Of a DNA stretch of 64,000 nucleotides, positions 27,369 through 35,540 are shown piece by piece. The notes beneath the pieces are model-generated. The model was not told the DNA's origin and did no database searches. It saw only the letters and a list, made by a program, of their open reading frames with translations. Every line of letters starts with the position of its first letter. The first letter of the stretch is position 1. The stretch is taken from contig JAIQFK010000012.1 in assembly GCA_020073305.1 (NCBI GenBank), forward strand, positions 145,081-209,080, given 5' to 3'. The stretch comes from Terriglobia bacterium. Its GTDB lineage: Bacteria > Acidobacteriota > Terriglobia > Bryobacterales > Bryobacteraceae. A program made the translations under genes and the position numbers.

Positions 27369-27692
27369 TCAGCAATACGCACTCGCCCAGCTTCTCCTGG
27401 CCATGGCAGGGACGTTAAGACGTTGCCCGACCCAGTGCCCTTTTGTCTCTAGCTGTTGCTTGCTATGCGGATCCTCGACTCGGGTCAGCAATCTTAATGC
27501 TTCCGTGTACATTTCCTCCGCTTGGACACGAGAGCGTTCGACCGCGTCCGGATCGCTTGCCGGTTTCCGCGCATCCACGTCGCGCGCAAACTGCAGCGCG
27601 AACTCCAGTTGGCGGTCAATAATCCTCACCAGTTCACGATCGGTCTTGGCACGTAGCTCTGCGAGTTTTGACACTCTCGCTGTGCTGCCCAT
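27369..27692 (-). CDS. Small helical protein of unknown function
   Basis: A 107-residue protein that I do not recognise. It is mostly predicted helix, with 'LAELRAKTDRELVRIIDRQLEFALQFARDVDA' as a charged amphipathic stretch and a basic C-terminus. It has no signal peptide or membrane segment. GGGAGG six bases before the ATG supports the start. It converges with the STAS gene, 19 bases apart. The 138 bases upstream (27693-27830) hold no gene. I infer that it is real from the good ribosome site and codon use. Confidence 0.6.
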   Translation of the reverse strand: MGSTARVSKLAELRAKTDRELVRIIDRQLEFALQFARDVDARKPASDPDAVERSRVQAEEMYTEALRLLTRVEDPHSKQQLETKGHWVGQRLNVPAMARRSWASAYC

Positions 27693-27830
27693 TAGTCCTC
27701 CCTAAAGAAGTACGTTCTGCAAGGCGGAGTCAGGAGAAATGTATGAAATCAGACGTTCGGCATGAGTGTGTACACACTATTAGACGGTTGAAGGTTCGTT
27801 TTGGTTCAAATGAAACGACCGAAAGGGAAG

Positions 27831-28922
27831 CTACTTGGACGCCGTTCGTATGACGTCGCCTTGTCTCAACTCGTCTGTTGCGCGACGGACCACCAGATCA
27901 CCGGGCCGGAGATTCCCTATCACTTCGACCAGGTCGCCCTCGGTCGCGCGAGTCTTCACGTCGACCCACTCTGCATGGCCGTTCTGGTTCCGCACTACAA
28001 ACGTTCGCTCGGTCGTTGTCACGACGCTGGTCTTGGGTACAAACAGCGCCGGCCGCGAGCTCCTCACCGGCCATTTAACGCTGGGATACATGCCGGGAGC
28101 TAGCGCTCCGTCACGGTTGAAGGTATCCAATTCGACGGGCATGGTGCGCGTTTTCTGGTCGAGCGCGTGCGAGATGCGCGCAATGGTACCGGCGAAGGTC
28201 CTTTGCGGAAATGTGGGAACGCTGAATTCAACTTTGGCTCCGGGGACCAGACCGCCCACCACCTCCTCGGGAACGGGGACCACCACCCGCAAGTGCGATA
28301 CCTGCTGAAGAACGAGAAGCGCGGGATCGGCAGGAGGACCCACCAGGGCGCCAGGATGAACGAGGCGATCCGTGACCACTCCATCAAACGGAGCGGCGAT
28401 CTTCAGATAGGTCACCAGCGCCTTCAGCGCATTCACCGCCTCTTGCGATGCCCGGCTCGCCTTCTGTTTGGCGTTGACTAGGGCCTGGGCCGCGTCAACC
28501 TGCTTCTGTGCCTGGATCAGGTCGTTGCCCGCGACAGCTCCAGGCGTTTTGGCGGCCTCGGTCAGACGCTGATACGTACTCTCTGTAGCGGCTAACTGCG
28601 CCTCAGCCTGAAGCCGCTCGGCTTCGGTGGATTGGAACTTGAACTCCGCCTCGGCGATTTGCGCTTGCATTTCGGGCGCGCTCAAGTCGGCCAGAAGATC
28701 TCCCTCCTTCACGACGCTGCCGCGATCCACCAGAACGTGGTCGACGAAGCCCGGTACCTTGGCGTGGAGCGAGACCATCAGGAAAGGATGAATTTCCGCG
28801 GGCAGCTCGACCGTGCGAGACACCGGCTTGGAAATCACAGGAGCGAGTTCGTTGTTCTGAGGCCATAGGGGAAGCGCAAAAGCGGCCCCCGCGACCAGAA
28901 GAAAGGCTTTACTGCGCATCAT
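27831..28922 (-). CDS. RND efflux periplasmic adaptor (HlyD/AcrA family)
   Basis: A 363-residue membrane fusion protein with an N-terminal signal ('AFLLVAGAAFALPLWPQ'). The lipoyl-like halves are 'VPGFVDHVLVDRGSVVKEGDLLADLSAPEM' and 'LKIAAPFDGVVTDRLVHPGALVG', flanking a coiled-coil hairpin (about 85-165). The beta-barrel domain follows ('VVVPVPEEVVGGLVPGAKVEF'). It joins the inner-membrane pump to the TolC-like channel. Its start overlaps the end of the pump gene by 14 bases. It is last in the minus-strand order PadR, TolC-like, pump, adaptor. Confidence 0.92.
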   Translation of the reverse strand: MMRSKAFLLVAGAAFALPLWPQNNELAPVISKPVSRTVELPAEIHPFLMVSLHAKVPGFVDHVLVDRGSVVKEGDLLADLSAPEMQAQIAEAEFKFQSTEAERLQAEAQLAATESTYQRLTEAAKTPGAVAGNDLIQAQKQVDAAQALVNAKQKASRASQEAVNALKALVTYLKIAAPFDGVVTDRLVHPGALVGPPADPALLVLQQVSHLRVVVPVPEEVVGGLVPGAKVEFSVPTFPQRTFAGTIARISHALDQKTRTMPVELDTFNRDGALAPGMYPSVKWPVRSSRPALFVPKTSVVTTTERTFVVRNQNGHAEWVDVKTRATEGDLVEVIGNLRPGDLVVRRATDELRQGDVIRTASK

Positions 28923-31900
28923 AATATCGGCTCGCCGGATCTATCGGGTTAAGAGAGAGAGAAGTGGTTGACGCGCTCCGCTGAAGGATCGCGTAAATGG
29001 AAGGCAGGATCGTCAGGGTGGTAAACGTCGATACGATCAGGCCGCCGATGACCGCACGCCCCAGCGGCGCGGATTGCGCTCCCCCTTCGCCAAAGCCGAT
29101 CGCCATGGGCACCATGCCGAAAATCATTGCTGCCGCTGTCATCAAAACGGGCCGCAGGCGCCCGGAGGAGCCTTCGCGAGTGGCATCCAGAAGCGCGCGG
29201 CCCTCGCGGCGGAAGTGCTCGGCGAAGGTCACCAACAAAATCGAGTTCGCCACCCCGATGCCAATGGCCATGATGGCGCCCATGAACGACTGGATGTTGA
29301 GCGTCGTATGAGTCGCCAGAAGCATCATTAGGACGCCCGAGAGCACCGCCGGAATCATCAAGACAATGGCCAGGGCCAAGCGGACGGATTGGAAGTTCGC
29401 GGCAAGGAGAAGAAAGATCACCACGGCCGCGAGCAGCAAGCCAACTTGTAATGCCGAGAGGGTCTGCTCAAGCGCGGGCATTTCGCCCCGCAGGAACACG
29501 GTCACGCCTCGCGGAGGCGCCCCCGCCCCGGCCAATGCCTGGCTGATCCTGGCTGCCGCCTGGCCGAGCGTGATGTCGTGAATGTTGGCGGTGATGCTGA
29601 CCACTCGCTGGCCATTGTAGCGGTCGATCTCGCCAGGCATCGTGCCGGGGTTGAGCGTAGCGATGTCCGCAAGCAGGGGTTTCGGGCTTCCCTTGAGCAT
29701 CACGGGAAGGTTCGCCACCTGGGCGATGCTCTGGACCTGGTTCTGCGGCAACTGCAACTGGATCTGAAAGGCGTTGCCGGAGTTAGGATCGCGCCAGTAG
29801 TTGGGGTCGGTAAAACGGGAAGAAGACGTTGCCGGCACCACCGAATGCACCACATCCGACATGGTCAGGCCGAACTGGCCGGCGCGGTCGCGGTCGACCG
29901 CGATATCCAGGGTTGGATAGTCGGGTACCTGCGCGAACTGCAGGTCGCGCAGAAAGGCCAGCTTGGCCAACTGAGCGCGCAGTTTCCCCGCGTAGGTGTA
30001 ATCGTCCTGAAGACTGATGCCTTGGACCGCGACTTCGATGGGCGTTGGAGATCCGAAGCTCATCACCTGGCTGACGATGTCGCCCGCCTCGAAGGAAACC
30101 TGGGTTCCCGGCAGCTCGTGCCGCAGGCTCTGGCGAAGCCGCTCCCTGAGATCTTCTCCCCGAGGGGCGTCCGGCTTTAACGCCACTTGAATAATAGCGT
30201 CCTGCGGTCCGCTGCTAAAGAGGTGGATCAGGTCCACCGGGTAACTGGAGGGAATGAGCCCCACAAAATCGCTGGTGATCTCGACGTTGTCGGGTCCGGC
30301 GTCGCGGCGGATGATATCCAGCGCGCGCAAAACCGTGCGCTCGGTTTCTTCGATGCGCGTGCCTGCCGGCGCGCGTAGCCGCATGCGCAGCATGGGAGCA
30401 TTCGCGTCCGGGAACAACTCCGTGCCCATGCGCGGCAGCAGAACATACAGCAGACCGATCGAAGAGATCACATACACGGCGAAAAGAGGCCAGCGGAACC
30501 GCAGCACTAGGTCCAAATACCGTCCATAAAACGACCGGAGGAGACCGAAAACCCCTTCTCGCTCTTCGCCGCGGTGTGCTTGCCGCATCAGCCAGACTGA
30601 GAAGACAGGAACCAGAGTGCTTGACAGCAGGTAAGAGGCAATCATCGAAAACGCCACGGCCAGAGACAGCGGAACGAAAAGCTGCCGGCTAACTCCGATC
30701 ATGAAGAAAGAAGGAACGAACACCGCGAGAATGCAGAACATGGAAAGCAAACGGGCCATCGCGGTTCGGCTGCATGCTTCCACGACGGCGCGCGCCCGCG
30801 AAACACCAGGCAGCATCTGGGTGTGAATATTCTCGATCTCGACCGTCGCTTCATCCACCAGCACGCCGACGGCAAGCGCCAGCCCTCCGAGCGTCATGAT
30901 GTTGACCGTCTGGCGCGTGGCCCACAGCAGGAGCACCGCGCTGAGCAACGCAAACGGAATGTTCAGCACGACAATCAGGGCGCTGCGCCAGTCGCGCAGG
31001 AAGATCAGCACCATGAGGCCGGTGAGTACGGCGCCCAATGTTCCTTCCGTGACCAGGCCGCGCAGAGAGTTGGTGACGTAGGAGGATTGGTCGAACTGCA
31101 GGCTTACGTCAACATCTTCGGGAACCACCTTCTTGAACCGGGGAATCGCTGCTTTGACCGCGCTGATCACCGCCAGTGTCGAGGCGTCGGCGCGTTTAGT
31201 CACTGGAATGTATACAGTTCGTTTCCCGTTGACGTGCGCGTAAGCGCTGATAATGTCGGTGCTGCTGGCGATGCTGCCGATGTCGCGAAGGTAGATGGTG
31301 GCGCCGGAGACGGGCCGGATGGGCGTGCTGAGGAGTTCGGAAAGATTGGCTCCGAGAGCAGCGTTGGTTCGGGTGATGCGTTCGAGCTTGCCGGTCCACA
31401 TGTTGCCGGAGGGCATCACCAGGCTGGACTTGCTGACGGCTGCGATCGCCTCTTCCGGCGACACCTGATATTGGCGGAGCTTGTCAGGATCGAGCGTGAT
31501 GACGATGGTCCTCTGATTCCCGCCGAATGGCGGGGGCGCGGACACGCCTGGCAGGGTCGCGAACAGCGGGCGCACGCGGTTGAGGGCGTAGTCCTGCAGT
31601 TCGCCCTGCGCGTGGGTCGCACTGCTGAAAACCAGCAGCCCCACCGCGACGCTGCCGGCGTCAAACCGTGTGATGAATGGCGGCACCGTTCCCGGCGGCA
31701 TGAAGGCGCGGGAGCGGTTCACGTAGCCCACCGTTTCCGACATGGCCTGGCTCATATCGGTTCCCTGGTGAAACACCAGTTTCATCAGCGTCGCCCCCTG
31801 GATACTCTTGCTTTCCACATGGTCGATGCCGGTGATGTAGAGGAAATGATACTCGTAGTAGTAGGTCACGTAGCCTTCCATCTGAGATGGATCCATGCCG

Positions 31901-32055
31901 CCGTACGGCTGGGCCACGTATATCGCGGGATCGCCAACCTGAGGGAAAATATCGGCCGGCATGCGCTGTACCGCCAAGACGGCGAAGAGCGCTATGGCGA
32001 CCAGGGCCACCACTACGGTGAGCGGCCTGCCAAGAGCAGCTAAGACGAGGCGCAC
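28909..32055 (-). CDS. RND efflux pump permease with altered proton-relay residues
   Basis: A 1,048-residue RND permease with two 6-TM halves and two large periplasmic loops, starting at GTG with AAAGGTGG upstream. The TM4 relay reads 'GVLVDEATVEIENI': D401 is kept, but the second aspartate of AcrB (D408) is replaced by E402. The TM10 position of AcrB K940 is alanine here (A936 in 'GIGVANSILLV'). 'GMVPMAIGFGEGGAQSAPLGRAV' is a normal RND TM11-12 loop. The pump therefore belongs to a divergent RND branch rather than classical HAE-1. Substrates are not known. It forms a tripartite system with the adjacent TolC-like protein and adaptor. Confidence 0.93.
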   Translation of the reverse strand: MRLVLAALGRPLTVVVALVAIALFAVLAVQRMPADIFPQVGDPAIYVAQPYGGMDPSQMEGYVTYYYEYHFLYITGIDHVESKSIQGATLMKLVFHQGTDMSQAMSETVGYVNRSRAFMPPGTVPPFITRFDAGSVAVGLLVFSSATHAQGELQDYALNRVRPLFATLPGVSAPPPFGGNQRTIVITLDPDKLRQYQVSPEEAIAAVSKSSLVMPSGNMWTGKLERITRTNAALGANLSELLSTPIRPVSGATIYLRDIGSIASSTDIISAYAHVNGKRTVYIPVTKRADASTLAVISAVKAAIPRFKKVVPEDVDVSLQFDQSSYVTNSLRGLVTEGTLGAVLTGLMVLIFLRDWRSALIVVLNIPFALLSAVLLLWATRQTVNIMTLGGLALAVGVLVDEATVEIENIHTQMLPGVSRARAVVEACSRTAMARLLSMFCILAVFVPSFFMIGVSRQLFVPLSLAVAFSMIASYLLSSTLVPVFSVWLMRQAHRGEEREGVFGLLRSFYGRYLDLVLRFRWPLFAVYVISSIGLLYVLLPRMGTELFPDANAPMLRMRLRAPAGTRIEETERTVLRALDIIRRDAGPDNVEITSDFVGLIPSSYPVDLIHLFSSGPQDAIIQVALKPDAPRGEDLRERLRQSLRHELPGTQVSFEAGDIVSQVMSFGSPTPIEVAVQGISLQDDYTYAGKLRAQLAKLAFLRDLQFAQVPDYPTLDIAVDRDRAGQFGLTMSDVVHSVVPATSSSRFTDPNYWRDPNSGNAFQIQLQLPQNQVQSIAQVANLPVMLKGSPKPLLADIATLNPGTMPGEIDRYNGQRVVSITANIHDITLGQAAARISQALAGAGAPPRGVTVFLRGEMPALEQTLSALQVGLLLAAVVIFLLLAANFQSVRLALAIVLMIPAVLSGVLMMLLATHTTLNIQSFMGAIMAIGIGVANSILLVTFAEHFRREGRALLDATREGSSGRLRPVLMTAAAMIFGMVPMAIGFGEGGAQSAPLGRAVIGGLIVSTFTTLTILPSIYAILQRSASTTSLSLNPIDPASRYYDAQ

Positions 32056-32074
32056 AATCCACCTTTGTGGGAGA

Positions 32075-33484
32075 TCATTGGGTCGCTTCCGCCAGGAATG
32101 GCTGGATGTCGCCGCGCGCCGTCTCCACTTCGAGCGCTGCGCGCCAGACGCTTAAGCGGGCCAAGGCATCGTCGATCTGGGCTTGGACCAGCAGCCGCTG
32201 TGCTTGAGCGACGTCGTCAATGGGGGCAAGTCCCGCTTGATACCGGGCCGTGGCTTGCCCGAGCGCCGTCTGCGCCGCCGACGCTTCCACCGCCGTGTTG
32301 GCCGCAACCCGGCGCGCACCGGTGAGGGTTGCCAAAGCTATGTTGAATTGCGCCTGCAAATTCGTAGCGATGAGTTGATACCGCGCCTGCACGGCCCGAA
32401 GGGTCGCCACCTGCGCTGCTTCCTGCTCCCGAATCGCGAACCGATCCATGAAGGGGAAAACGACGGTAAGACCGATAGCGTAGTTTTGCGTGGCCGGTGC
32501 GAGTCCATTAAGTCCCCCTAGCCGTGCCCCATCGAGCTCCGCACCAGTGCCTCGCGTGGAGGCCGAACCCTGCACGAAGAATTGGGGATAATCTGTCCGC
32601 TCGACGGCCTGAAGGCGGGCCTGGGCGCTGGCAATCGCGGCGTTCTGTTCGAGGGCGAGCGGATTGGCCGCGGCGTTCAGCGCCGCTGGCGGTGTCTCCC
32701 GAGGCAACCGGTTCACGATCTTCCCGGGCTCGAGAGCGAGTTGCGAAGGGTCGAGCCCAACGAACTGCGCGAGGTTGGCGCGGGCCACTTCGATGGCCTG
32801 TTCGGACTGCGCGAGCTGCGTTTTGGCGGCTGCCAGCTCGGCTTCGACTCTCGATTCGTCCGCGCCCGGCCGCAGTTGTGCCGCTACAAGCGCGTGGATA
32901 CTCTGGAGCAGAACCTGCCAGCTATCGACCGCCGCCCGAGCTGCCTGCGTGGTCTGCTGCGCCGCGATCACCGTCAGAAACGTATCCGCCGTCGCCACCG
33001 ACACGTCGTAACGGGTCCGGTTTACCGTGGCTTGCGTCTGATCGCGCACCGCGGTGGATGCGGCGACGTTAGCACGCCGGAGACCGAAATCGAAGGGTTG
33101 CCAACTGACCAGGACGCCCACGGCGCTACCCCAAGCCGTTCCGAGATTGTTGCTCCCGAGCACGGGGCCGGAAATCGAGGGTACAACGCTCTGGGGCAGC
33201 AGCAACCCGAAGACATTGTTTCGCGTGGCGCGATTTACCTGCGCCAACCCATCGATGCGCGGCAGGTAAGCGGTTTGAGCCAGGCGGATCCCTGCCGCCG
33301 CGGCGTTCATTTGTTCCTGGGTGACGCGAATCGAAGGGTAGTTTCGCAGCGCCGCCTCCACCGCCTGCGCAATCGACAGGCCCGCAGGAGGAGCTGGCTG
33401 CTGCGCCAGCAGGGCCGTGCTTGCCGCTATCATGGCCGCGAGGCGTCTGGCTTGGCCATATCTGGCTCGTCGCCTTTTCAGCAC
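32075..33484 (-). CDS. TolC-family outer-membrane efflux protein
   Basis: A 469-residue outer-membrane channel protein with a signal region ('RLAAMIAASTALLAQ') and two OEP repeats. The first starts 'LSIAQAVEAALRNYPSIRVTQEQ' and the second 'ALEQNAAIASAQARLQAVERTDYPQF'. Alternating helices and beta strands and the 'ARYQAGLAPIDDVAQAQRLLVQAQ' signature near the end are typical. The GTG start has AAGGGA ten bases upstream. It ends 19 bases before the pump gene and starts 5 bases after the PadR gene, so all are one transcript. Confidence 0.92.
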   Translation of the reverse strand: MLKRRRARYGQARRLAAMIAASTALLAQQPAPPAGLSIAQAVEAALRNYPSIRVTQEQMNAAAAGIRLAQTAYLPRIDGLAQVNRATRNNVFGLLLPQSVVPSISGPVLGSNNLGTAWGSAVGVLVSWQPFDFGLRRANVAASTAVRDQTQATVNRTRYDVSVATADTFLTVIAAQQTTQAARAAVDSWQVLLQSIHALVAAQLRPGADESRVEAELAAAKTQLAQSEQAIEVARANLAQFVGLDPSQLALEPGKIVNRLPRETPPAALNAAANPLALEQNAAIASAQARLQAVERTDYPQFFVQGSASTRGTGAELDGARLGGLNGLAPATQNYAIGLTVVFPFMDRFAIREQEAAQVATLRAVQARYQLIATNLQAQFNIALATLTGARRVAANTAVEASAAQTALGQATARYQAGLAPIDDVAQAQRLLVQAQIDDALARLSVWRAALEVETARGDIQPFLAEATQ

Positions 33485-33489
33485 GATCG

Positions 33490-33828
33490 CTATTTCCCTT
33501 CCATGAGTTCCCCGATCAGTTCGCGCACCTTGATCCTGGCGGCCGCCAATGCTTTTCGCCCCAGGGGAGTGGCACGGTAGACCTTTCGGAGGGACTTGCC
33601 GTCCCGCCGCTCCTTCGCGCTTAGATAACCTTTCTTTTCCAGACCGTGGAGCAGCGGATAAAGGGTGCCGGGGCTGATTCGATAACCATGCCGCGCCAAT
33701 TCTTCAAGCATACCGAGCCCAAAGATGGGGCTTTCCACCGCGTGATGCAGGATGTGCAGCCGGATCAATCCCGAGTAAAGATCGCGGTCGCGCGCCGGGT
33801 CTATATAATCGGAATTCGTCTTCTTCAT
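33490..33828 (-). CDS. PadR-family transcriptional regulator
   Basis: A 112-residue winged-helix protein. I use ATG 33828; the frame also opens from a TTG at 33873, but PadR proteins of this size normally start 'MKKTNSDYI'. 'HHAVESPIFGLGMLEELARHGYRISPGTLYPLLHGLEKKGYL' is the classic PadR DNA-binding domain. The C-terminal helix 'GRKALAAARIKVRELIGEL' is for dimerisation. It is the first gene of the efflux operon, so it likely represses its own transcript and releases on binding a pump substrate. That is the usual arrangement for PadR-RND loci and is inference here. Confidence 0.9.
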   Translation of the reverse strand: MKKTNSDYIDPARDRDLYSGLIRLHILHHAVESPIFGLGMLEELARHGYRISPGTLYPLLHGLEKKGYLSAKERRDGKSLRKVYRATPLGRKALAAARIKVRELIGELMEGK

Positions 33829-33840
33829 TCGATTACGAAT
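33827..33840. promoter_or_regulatory. Inverted repeat at the PadR start, candidate operator
   Basis: ATTCG-ATTA-CGAAT is a perfect 5-base dyad with a 4-base centre that overlaps the first bases of the padR ATG. Its position would let PadR binding block its own operon. The arms do not match the best-known PadR site, so it is only a candidate. Confidence 0.35.
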
Positions 33841-33918
33841 AGCATTATAGATGGATGCAGAGTGCGATGTCAAAACGCAAGAATCTCAGCGCTGTTGAGC
33901 TGGGTTTATTGCGCAGAG

Positions 33919-35385
33919 CTACACGACGTTGAAAAGCTGCATGAACCCGTAATCCATATGGAGCTGTTGATGACAGTGAAACAGGGTCAAGCCCTCCATA
34001 GCCGGAATCACGTCCACCTCGATCTTCTTGAAACCCTTCACCAGGACGACGTCCTTCATCACGCCGGCCACGGGTTTCCCATGGACATTCGTGAGTTCAA
34101 AGCTGTTTCGATGCAGGTGGACCGGGTGGGCATCATCCGTCTGGTTGTCGAAAACCAGGCGGTAGCGCCTGCCTCTGCTGAGGCTCCGAGCTGCGCCCTG
34201 CTCCTCAAAACCCTTCCCGTTGATCGTCCAGCGGTTGAAATCCCCCGTGCCGCCATTGATCTTTCCGAAAACCATGGGAATGACTTCGTCCGGCGTTGGA
34301 ACCGGGCGATTCTCGCCGAAAATCGTGTAGTCCCACGCGCTCTTGGAGGGCTTCACCCAGCGGGGCGCCCCGGTCTTGTCGGCGTACTCGACCACGATCC
34401 CCATTCCGTTGCCGCGGTCATCATCCCGTGGAGTCCCCAGAATCCAGACCCCCGGATTGTTCATCTCGACGACGGCGTCAATGCGTTCCGCGGTGCCCAA
34501 CTCCAGCACCTCCACCGCCTGCGGCCGCGGCACAGGATTTCCATCCAGCGCCACCACCTGGAACCGATGACCGGGAAAAGCGAGCTGGATATTCTCGGTG
34601 GCGCTGGCGTTGAGGAAGTGAAACAGGACACGCTGTCCTGGCTTGACCCGCACCGGCTCGCCATGACCAAGGCACTTGCCGTTGACGGTGAAGCGCTGAT
34701 ACCCGATTTCCCAGCCGTTCGGCTTTTCATCTTTGTTCGGCGGCCTTTGCGGCTGTTCGTTGGCATCCTCTTCCTCTTCTTCTGTGGTAAAGAAGGGCTC
34801 CCATTCGTGTGTGGCGAGGAAGATCTCTTGATCGTAGCGGCCGGGATCATTCCTCGGCTCGATGTACACGAAGGCGAATTGACCCGTATAAGTGCCGCGG
34901 CCCAGATCGGACATCGGCGTCACGTGGGTGTGCACCCACCGCGCACCCGCGGGTCGGGGTGTGAGGCGATAGCGCAAGTGGCCGTGCGGCGGGACCGGCA
35001 GACTCTTCTCCTGTCCGGCGCCATCCACGTCCGCCGGAATGATCTGGCCGTGCCAATGGACCAGCTCCGGGGTATCGGTGTCGTTGAACAGATCCACCGT
35101 CACCGGTACGCCTTCGCGCAGGCGGATCAGGGGGCCGGGCACCTGGCCGTTATACCCGATCGTACTGATCGTATGGTCTTTCGCGATGTCTACCAGCGTA
35201 GGGCCGATACGGAGCGTCAGGTCTACTTTTTCTCCAGCCCGTCTTTCGTCGTCATGGGCGGGTTCTCCGGCTTCAGAGCGGCTCTTGCACCCGGCCATTA
35301 GTGCGCCCGCTCCGCCAGTCATGGCGGAAAGAAAATCCCGCCGTCCAACACGCGTCATGCCGCTAGGGTCCATATGCCTTCTCAT
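33919..35385 (-). CDS. Tat-exported multicopper oxidase
   Basis: A 488-residue three-cupredoxin oxidase. The N-terminus has a twin-arginine signal 'GRRDFLSAMTGGAGALMAGC' that ends in a lipobox-like cysteine, suggesting a lipoprotein. Copper ligands are complete: 'HWHG', 'VHTHV', 'HPVHLH' and the type-1 site 'HCHQQLHMDYGFM'. An acidic low-complexity insert 'TTEEEEEDANEQPQRPPNK' lies near residue 210. Such enzymes oxidise Cu(I), phenols or other reductants with oxygen in the periplasm. The efflux operon follows 90 bases downstream on the same strand, so joint metal or phenolic resistance is possible. It is divergent from the FG-GAP gene at 35541. Confidence 0.9.
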   Translation of the reverse strand: MRRHMDPSGMTRVGRRDFLSAMTGGAGALMAGCKSRSEAGEPAHDDERRAGEKVDLTLRIGPTLVDIAKDHTISTIGYNGQVPGPLIRLREGVPVTVDLFNDTDTPELVHWHGQIIPADVDGAGQEKSLPVPPHGHLRYRLTPRPAGARWVHTHVTPMSDLGRGTYTGQFAFVYIEPRNDPGRYDQEIFLATHEWEPFFTTEEEEEDANEQPQRPPNKDEKPNGWEIGYQRFTVNGKCLGHGEPVRVKPGQRVLFHFLNASATENIQLAFPGHRFQVVALDGNPVPRPQAVEVLELGTAERIDAVVEMNNPGVWILGTPRDDDRGNGMGIVVEYADKTGAPRWVKPSKSAWDYTIFGENRPVPTPDEVIPMVFGKINGGTGDFNRWTINGKGFEEQGAARSLSRGRRYRLVFDNQTDDAHPVHLHRNSFELTNVHGKPVAGVMKDVVLVKGFKKIEVDVIPAMEGLTLFHCHQQLHMDYGFMQLFNVV

Positions 35386-35540
35386 TCTCGCTGAAAGTGG
35401 GAGCCGTCGCGATTCAGCCCGCGACAGAACGTCGACCAGCAGGCAACCGAAAGGCCCCTACCGCGAATAAAGCAATGGGAGCGCACTAGCGTATACTTGT
35501 GCCGAACCCGGTCTTGTAATGAGACCTCAGGCAGAGAGCG

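Noticed and set aside
30823..32043. 406-codon open frame opposite the RND pump
   Set aside because: The product is rich in Arg, Gly and His without any family pattern, while the opposite strand encodes a complete pump.
33646..35301. 551-codon open frame opposite the multicopper oxidase
   Set aside because: The minus strand shows all copper-site motifs; this one shows none.
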